A stretch of 64,000 nucleotides of DNA. It comes from CAIVAT01 sp049317265 (lineage in GTDB: Bacteria > Bacteroidota > Bacteroidia > Bacteroidales > FEN-979). The stretch is from assembly GCA_049317265.1 (NCBI GenBank), contig JBMOIP010000010.1, positions 1 to 64,000 on the forward strand, read 5' to 3'. Both the position numbers and the translations under genes were made by a program. The notes under the pieces are model-generated. The model made no database searches and was not told the DNA's origin. It saw nothing but the letters and a program-made list of their open reading frames with translations. This document shows, piece after piece, positions 58,993-64,000 of this stretch (position 1 is the stretch's first letter; each line of letters begins with the position of its first letter).

Positions 58993-61258
58993 CCGTGTCA
59001 ATTACCTGCTTTTTCCGGGCGCCTTTTACCGGGCCCGGGGCATTTTCATCACCACAATCGAGGTCAACATCAAGCGGTTTGGAAGGGCGGTCAAAATCGC
59101 GCTTCGAGTAGTGCAGGGTTCCATCTGCATAGATCCGCTGCATATAAAGCCCCCAGATCGGCAGCGCTGTATTAGCTCCCTGGCCCAGGGTGATGCTCCT
59201 GAAATGAGCTGCCCTATCCTCGCAGCCTACCCAGACTCCGGTAACCAGGTCGGGGGTAATCCCCATGAACCAACCATCGCTCTGATTCTGTGTAGTCCCG
59301 GTTTTTCCTGCAATAGGGCTGTCAAGACCATATTTATAGCGCAGGCGAACACCGGTTCCTCCATCCACAACCCCTTTCATCAGCTGAATCATCAGGAATG
59401 CAGTCTCTTCACTGATAACCTCCTGCGACTTGGTGCTGAAAGTCTGGAGGATATTACCGTTTTTATCTTCAATGCGGGTAATAAAACTGGGCTCGATATA
59501 GACCCCTTTGTTGGCAAAGACGCTCATAGCGCCCACCATTTCGTAGAGGCTGATATCACAGGACCCCAATGCAATGGAGTAAACCACGGGAATATCGCTG
59601 GTAACGCCCATTTTATGGGCCATTGCAACAACCGCCTTGGGTGAATATTTGCGGATCAGCTGGCCGGAGACCCAGTTATTGGAATTGGCAAGCGCCCACT
59701 TAAGTGTGACCTGTTGTCCGAGCCGTTCGTCGCTGGCATTTTCAGGAGCCCAGACATCCCCGTTCCCGAGGTCAATCACCGGTTGGATATTCGGATACCG
59801 CGAACACGGCGATTCCCCTTCCTGCATGGCAAGGGTATATAGAAATGGTTTAAAGGTCGATCCTACCTGCCGTTTGCTCAACTTAACATGATCGTACTGA
59901 AAAAAACGGTAGTTGATCCCCCCCACATATGCCTTTACCTGGCCTGATAGCGGGTCCATTGACATCAGTCCCGATTGCAGGTAGAATTTGTAGTACCGGA
60001 TCGAATCCAGCGGGGTCATCACGGTATCGATCTCGCCGCGATATGAAAAGACCTTCATCTTTGTAGGTACTTTAAATTCCTGGAGGATCTGAGTGTCGCT
60101 GATTCCACGGGTTTTATAGTGATAGTAGCGATCGGTTCTCCGCATGGCCGACATCATAAGATTATCGGTCTCTTTCCTGGCCATCTCCCCATCAAATGCA
60201 AACGGTGCGTTGGGCACTCCCTTCCAGTGTTTGAAAAATGCCGGCTGAAGCTCCTTCCCGAGGTATTCAAGCATGGCGGCTTCGGCATACTCCTGCATTT
60301 TGTAGTTAATGGTTGTATATACTTTAAGACCATCGCGGTAGAGGTTATAGGGGGTCCCGTCATCCTTCGGATGCTGTGTACACCACTCGGCCAGCACGAT
60401 CCGGAGGTACTCGCGAAAATAGGTTGCAATGCCGGTGGTATGGTCCTGAAGTCGGTAGTTGGTCATGTCTATCGGCATCGTCTTGAGCGAATCAAACTGT
60501 GCCTGGGTAATATACTCGTATTTGAGCATCTGGTGCATCACTGTGTTACGCCGGTCAAACGCACGTGCAGGGTTGCGGACAGGGCTGAACCAGGTGGGCG
60601 CTTTAAGAATGCCGACAAGCACTGCAGATTCTTCAACGCTCAGCTGGGCCGGTTCCTTGTTGAAATAGGTCTTTGCGGCCGATTTAATTCCATATGACTG
60701 GCTTCCGAAATCGACAGTGTTAAGATACATGGCCAGGATCTCGTCCTTCGAGTAGTTTCGTTCCAGTTTAACAGCCGTGATCCACTCTTTGAATTTGATC
60801 AGCACAGTTTCGATATGGGAGTGATCCTGTTTGCGGGGAAAGAGGTTTTTGGCCAGCTGCTGGGTGATGGTCGAGCCTCCTCCTTTGGATGAGCCGGTGG
60901 CCATCCCCCAGAAAACCCTTAAAAATGCAATGGCATCTACCCCGGAATGGTCTTCAAAACGGGCATCTTCGGTGGCGATCAGGGCGTTGATCACATTCGG
61001 TGAAAGTTCCTGGTAATGCGTATTCGACCTGTTTTCGATGTAATATTTTCCCAAAAGTTTTCCATCGCAGGAGATCACCTCCGTGGCAAGGTTGCTCTTC
61101 GGATTTTCGAGTTCCTCAAATGAAGGCATTTTCCCGAACAAGCCGAAACCGACACCCATGAAGAACAACACGATGAAAACGATGAGGACGACGAAAGTGA
61201 CCCAGAATCTTTTCAGGTATTTTTTCACTTGTGAACTGTTGGCAGCAGAAACTGGCAT
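58982..61258 (-). CDS. mrcA: Class A penicillin-binding protein (PBP1A family)
   Basis: A 758-aa bifunctional peptidoglycan synthase. Membrane anchor at about 14-36; glycosyltransferase 51 domain (about 60-240) with ATEDARFEDHSGVD and GGSTITQQLAKNLF; transpeptidase domain with the catalytic Ser in GSTFK, the SNN motif and the GKTGTTQNQSDGWF motif. It polymerises and cross-links peptidoglycan. It is followed by mutS2 and preceded by gldH. Confidence 0.94.
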   Translation of the reverse strand: MPVSAANSSQVKKYLKRFWVTFVVLIVFIVLFFMGVGFGLFGKMPSFEELENPKSNLATEVISCDGKLLGKYYIENRSNTHYQELSPNVINALIATEDARFEDHSGVDAIAFLRVFWGMATGSSKGGGSTITQQLAKNLFPRKQDHSHIETVLIKFKEWITAVKLERNYSKDEILAMYLNTVDFGSQSYGIKSAAKTYFNKEPAQLSVEESAVLVGILKAPTWFSPVRNPARAFDRRNTVMHQMLKYEYITQAQFDSLKTMPIDMTNYRLQDHTTGIATYFREYLRIVLAEWCTQHPKDDGTPYNLYRDGLKVYTTINYKMQEYAEAAMLEYLGKELQPAFFKHWKGVPNAPFAFDGEMARKETDNLMMSAMRRTDRYYHYKTRGISDTQILQEFKVPTKMKVFSYRGEIDTVMTPLDSIRYYKFYLQSGLMSMDPLSGQVKAYVGGINYRFFQYDHVKLSKRQVGSTFKPFLYTLAMQEGESPCSRYPNIQPVIDLGNGDVWAPENASDERLGQQVTLKWALANSNNWVSGQLIRKYSPKAVVAMAHKMGVTSDIPVVYSIALGSCDISLYEMVGAMSVFANKGVYIEPSFITRIEDKNGNILQTFSTKSQEVISEETAFLMIQLMKGVVDGGTGVRLRYKYGLDSPIAGKTGTTQNQSDGWFMGITPDLVTGVWVGCEDRAAHFRSITLGQGANTALPIWGLYMQRIYADGTLHYSKRDFDRPSKPLDVDLDCGDENAPGPVKGARKKQVIDTDEF

Positions 61259-61293
61259 GTTGCTAAAAATCAGGCAAAGTTAAATCTGTTTTA

Positions 61294-61770
61294 TTATTGC
61301 TTTTCGATGCGTAACCCCACATCGTAAATTCCGTTGAGTTCACGAACGCGCATGGCTTGTTCCAGTACAAACCGATAGTTTCCCTTTGCATCAAATTTCA
61401 CATCGTTTTTAAACAGGAACCTGCTGAATTTCACGCTCCCCATACCTGATCCCAACCACCGGCCATCATAATCGGCAAGGGTCAGTTCGATGGTATCACG
61501 CGAAATATGACCATCTGGGAAAACAGTGTTCATGAATAAAAAGAGGTTGCTGTAGGGATATTCCTGGCCGTTCCTCACATTAAGATATACATTATACCGT
61601 GGAACAAGATCGGAGATGGAGACATTGAACTGTAGTTTATTTTTCACATCCCAACTGCCTTTTTCCAAAGTATTATGCTCTTCAAACACGCGCTTTGAAT
61701 CGCAGGAAACTGTTGCCAGCATCAGCAGGAGAAGCATCAGGAGTATTATTTTTTCCGGGTTCCGGGCCAT
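61294..61770 (-). CDS. gldH: Gliding motility lipoprotein GldH
   Basis: A 158-aa lipoprotein from ATG 61770; the open frame extends upstream but the signal starts here (hydrophobic residues 8-18, lipobox ATVSC). The mature part has FNVSISDLVPRYNVYLNVRNGQEYPYSNLFLFM, DTIELTLADYDGRWLGSGMGSVK and a C-terminal NGIYDVGLRIE, the GldH pattern. GldH supports gliding and T9SS function in Flavobacterium. Its place between a psp1 gene and a PBP is common in Bacteroidota. Confidence 0.88.
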   Translation of the reverse strand: MARNPEKIILLMLLLLMLATVSCDSKRVFEEHNTLEKGSWDVKNKLQFNVSISDLVPRYNVYLNVRNGQEYPYSNLFLFMNTVFPDGHISRDTIELTLADYDGRWLGSGMGSVKFSRFLFKNDVKFDAKGNYRFVLEQAMRVRELNGIYDVGLRIEKQ

Positions 61771-61795
61771 GAATTCAATGAATGAAAAGAGAGGT

Positions 61796-62992
61796 TTACA
61801 AATGGTCGAACCGGGTGAGGTCATCCTGAACGGCGCCGCTTTCAAACGCTGTTTTCTTCTCAATTATTTTGGTGAACTCCTCCAGCTTTTCCGGAAGGTT
61901 TCCTTTTTTATTCTCTTCAAGAATAAAATTCACCTTTTCAACAGGCAGAGGAATGAGGTTACCAAGATCATTGACATAGGAATACCAGAGTATTTTCTGG
62001 AAAATGTCTGTTTTTTGATGGACTGCTTCACCCCGTTTTGTCTTCAGGCGCACGTCGGTATTAGGGATCGACTTCAACGCGTCGACGTAGGTATCGTATT
62101 CGTAATTCAGGCAGCATTTCAACTTTCCGCACTGCCCGGCAAGTTTCTGCGGATTCAGAGATAGTTGCTGAACCCTTGCGGCATTTGTGGTGACCGATTT
62201 AAAGTCGCTCATCCAGGTGGCGCAGCAAAGTTCCCGGCCACATGAACCGATTCCGCCGAGACGGCTCGCCTCCTGGCGTGCTCCGATCTGGCGCATTTCG
62301 ATGCGCACCTTGAACTCCTCTGCAAGCAGTTTGATCAACTCCCTGAAATCGACCCGGTCTTCGGCCGTGTAATAAAAAATTGCTTTTGTACTATCTCCCT
62401 GAATTTCAACATCATTGATCTTCATCAACAGTCCGAGTTTGTCGGCGATTCCACGTGCACGGAACATGGTGGATATCTCCATTTCCACGGAGGTTATCCA
62501 TTTCTCAATGTCGGTAAGACGGGCTTTGCGGTATACTTTTTTGATCTCTTCTGAAGTTGCAACGATGTGTTTTCGCTGTAACTGAAACCGGATCATTTCG
62601 CCAACCATGCTGACGATCCCGATATCATGTCCCGGGGAAGCCTCTACGGCAACGATGTCCCCGACAACCAAATCGAGATCAGGGGGAGTTCGGAAATAGT
62701 CCTTGCGGCTGTTTTTAAAGCGCACCTCGATAATATCCACAGGAACCATTTCACCGGAAACAGGAATATCCTTCAGCCAGTCATGTGAGTCAAACTTGCT
62801 GCACCTGTGCTGATAGACCGCTTCATTTTTATGGTACAACTTCGGTGACTGGCAACATCCGCGGCTTAAAAACGGGTTTTCAGGCAATTTCTCCTGCCTG
62901 AACTCAAAAATATCAGTCTCTTCAACGGTAGCTTCCTGTAATTGCGACTCCTCGGGTTCAACCGGAATATTCTCCTTATTCTCCATATCCAT
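61796..62992 (-). CDS. PSP1-domain protein (YaaT/RicT family)
   Basis: A 398-aa protein. The PSP1 domain (about 85-250) carries YFRTPPDLDLVVGDIVAVEA, DRVDFRELIKLLAEEFKVRIEMRQIGARQEA and GIGSCGRELCCATW, with AGQCGKLKCCLNYEYDTY after it. The Cys cluster (GxCGRELCC, CGKLKCC) suits a metal or Fe-S site as in RicT of the RicAFT complex. Its role in Bacteroidota is not established. It heads a group with gldH and the PBP gene. Confidence 0.88.
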   Translation of the reverse strand: MDMENKENIPVEPEESQLQEATVEETDIFEFRQEKLPENPFLSRGCCQSPKLYHKNEAVYQHRCSKFDSHDWLKDIPVSGEMVPVDIIEVRFKNSRKDYFRTPPDLDLVVGDIVAVEASPGHDIGIVSMVGEMIRFQLQRKHIVATSEEIKKVYRKARLTDIEKWITSVEMEISTMFRARGIADKLGLLMKINDVEIQGDSTKAIFYYTAEDRVDFRELIKLLAEEFKVRIEMRQIGARQEASRLGGIGSCGRELCCATWMSDFKSVTTNAARVQQLSLNPQKLAGQCGKLKCCLNYEYDTYVDALKSIPNTDVRLKTKRGEAVHQKTDIFQKILWYSYVNDLGNLIPLPVEKVNFILEENKKGNLPEKLEEFTKIIEKKTAFESGAVQDDLTRFDHL

Positions 62993-63004
62993 TATAAAAC
63001 CTTA

Positions 63005-63012
63005 CAAAGATA
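63005..63012 (-). promoter_or_regulatory. -7 element of the PSP1/gldH/PBP/mutS2 group
   Basis: Minus-strand TATCTTTG, 12 nt before the PSP1 ATG. No clean -33 TTTG found. Short spacing between the four genes suggests that this promoter can serve them all. Confidence 0.45.
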
Positions 63013-63104
63013 CAAATTTCACCTTTACTCCGGTAGTATGACACGGCAAAATAGTTCGGTTAACTGCTAAGACAAAAAGTTGCACAAAAAAAATGGTGGA
63101 TGCA

Positions 63105-64000
63105 CTAAGCAGTGATGAAACCCCTGGCTTTTTCGAGCGCGGCAGGAATTCCTGCGGGATTTTTACCACCGGCCGTTGCAATGTGAGGCTGTCCGCCACC
63201 GCCACCCTGGATCTCTTTGGCCAGTTCCCGGATGATGTTTCCGGCATTGAGTTTCCTCTCCCTCACCAGGTTCTCTGAAAGCATCACGGTGAGGGTCGCT
63301 TTCCCTTCTGTTTCTGTCGCCAGGACAAGGAACAGGTCAGGAATCGATGCATTGAGCTCATAAGCAAGGTTTTTTACCGTTTCGGCATCCAGGTCAACTT
63401 TTGCTGTAAGGAAATTGATGCCATTGTAATGCTGCACCTGTGAGGCAAACTCCCCTTTAAGCTGCTGTGCTTTGAGTTTTCCAAGTTCAGCCACCTGTTT
63501 TTTCAACTCATGGTTTTCGGCAATCAGGTTATTTACTCCTTTTAACAACTCTTTCGGATTTTTGAGCGCCTCACTGATGTCGTTGAGCAGTAAATCTCTC
63601 GAAAGCCAGTACTCCTCCGCTTTACTGGCAGTGATGGCTTCGATGCGCCGGATTCCAGCGGCAATGGCGCCTTCAGAAATAATCTTAAACTGTCCGATCT
63701 GTCCGGTCGCCGCCGTATGCGTTCCCCCGCACAATTCAACTGAAAAGCCGGGATCAAAGGTGATCACACGAACAAAATCGCCATATTTCTCTCCGAAAAG
63801 TGCCATGGCCCCCCTCGCTTTTGCCTCTGCAACCGGGAGCGACCGCTCTTCCTGCAACATGATGTTTTCCCGGATTTTCGCATTGACCAGGGCTTCAACT
63901 TTCGCTATATCCTCCCTGCTTACCTTGGCAAAATGGGTAAAATCGAACCGGAGGCGGTTTGCATCAACCAGCGAGCCTTTCTGCTCCACATGGGTTCCGA
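63105..64000 (-). CDS. alaS: Alanyl-tRNA synthetase (partial, N-terminal part outside window)
   Basis: The minus-strand frame is open to the right edge (reading GTHVEQKGSLV at 63998 downward) and codes for about the last 297 residues. They include the editing domain with RFDFTHF, the metal-binding CGGTH-TAATGQIG motif, an Arg-rich GIRRIEAITA segment, a coiled coil and the C-terminal DHHA1-like domain with GGGGGQPHIATAGG. The aminoacylation domain lies beyond base 64000. Confidence 0.96.
   Translation of the reverse strand, partial: GTHVEQKGSLVDANRLRFDFTHFAKVSREDIAKVEALVNAKIRENIMLQEERSLPVAEAKARGAMALFGEKYGDFVRVITFDPGFSVELCGGTHTAATGQIGQFKIISEGAIAAGIRRIEAITASKAEEYWLSRDLLLNDISEALKNPKELLKGVNNLIAENHELKKQVAELGKLKAQQLKGEFASQVQHYNGINFLTAKVDLDAETVKNLAYELNASIPDLFLVLATETEGKATLTVMLSENLVRERKLNAGNIIRELAKEIQGGGGGQPHIATAGGKNPAGIPAALEKARGFITA

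Noticed and set aside
1..64000. tRNA, rRNA or CRISPR arrays
   Set aside because: Gaps between genes are short and show no tRNA-like clover-leaf, rRNA signature or regularly spaced repeats with spacers.

Overview
The window comes from an uncultured-looking member of the Bacteroidota. The signs are a type IX secretion C-terminal sorting domain on a secreted M4 peptidase, the gliding lipoprotein GldH, a DUF5686 outer-membrane protein, a NusG-like UpxY antiterminator in front of a polysaccharide operon, a GlsA/GlsB-like glycine-lipid gene pair, and many promoters of the phylum's TTTG-N17-23-TAnnTTTG type. Both window edges cut a gene: recQ on the left (3' end missing) and alaS on the right (5' end missing).

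Layout. 1-6.3 kb is housekeeping and envelope: recQ, kdsD, a DUF5686/CarboxypepD_reg outer-membrane protein, lptB and pssA. 6.4-12.3 kb is a complete-looking bacterial microcompartment (BMC) operon with eight shell genes (two BMC-H, a BMC-T of the stacked type, a BMC-T of the single-layer type, four BMC-P). It also carries a CoA-acylating aldehyde dehydrogenase, an RpiB-like sugar-phosphate isomerase and a deoxyribose-phosphate aldolase. This fits the sugar-phosphate-utilising (SPU) BMC class: the aldolase would release acetaldehyde plus glyceraldehyde-3-phosphate, and the dehydrogenase would turn the acetaldehyde into acetyl-CoA. Directly downstream are an orphan contractile-tail tube protein (gp19 family), a TetR regulator with palindromes around it, and a porin. 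15.6-28.1 kb holds a QueA paralogue, TatA, a serine hydrolase, a long-chain acyl-CoA synthetase, a small lipoprotein, the M4 peptidase, an RlmI-like methyltransferase, a LegB-like dehydratase and a Wzi-like outer-membrane protein.

28.1-50.2 kb is one long minus-strand surface-polysaccharide operon, read from right to left. It starts with a UpxY-type antiterminator and a winged-helix protein. Nucleotide-sugar genes follow: UDP-HexNAc dehydrogenase, Gmd, Fcl, FnlA/FnlB/FnlC for UDP-L-FucNAc, and a perosamine-synthase-like aminotransferase with a GNAT. Then come Wzx, Wzy, five glycosyltransferases, a methyltransferase, an exosortase-family protein and a WecA-like initiating transferase. A complete IS4-family element with a 12-bp target duplication sits in the gap between wzy and a GT2 gene.

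50.5-64 kb is again mostly core: an acyl-CoA carboxyltransferase and biotin carrier, a catalytically degenerate MNT-fold protein, engB, the divergent glsA/glsB-like pair, rpsT, a Lys/Ala-rich histone-H1-like protein, mutS2, a class A PBP, gldH, a PSP1/RicT protein and the C-terminal half of alaS.

Most noteworthy: the SPU-like BMC with an RpiB homologue lacking the usual active-site Cys and Thr; the orphan tail-tube gene beside it; a palindrome set around the TetR gene; an exosortase lacking the expected NxxR arginine; an inverted repeat lying over the -7 box of the polysaccharide operon; a dead (NxN) nucleotidyltransferase; and short degenerate octamer tandem repeats in several places, one of them inside a coding sequence. 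All functional calls rest on reading motifs by eye; no database search was run.
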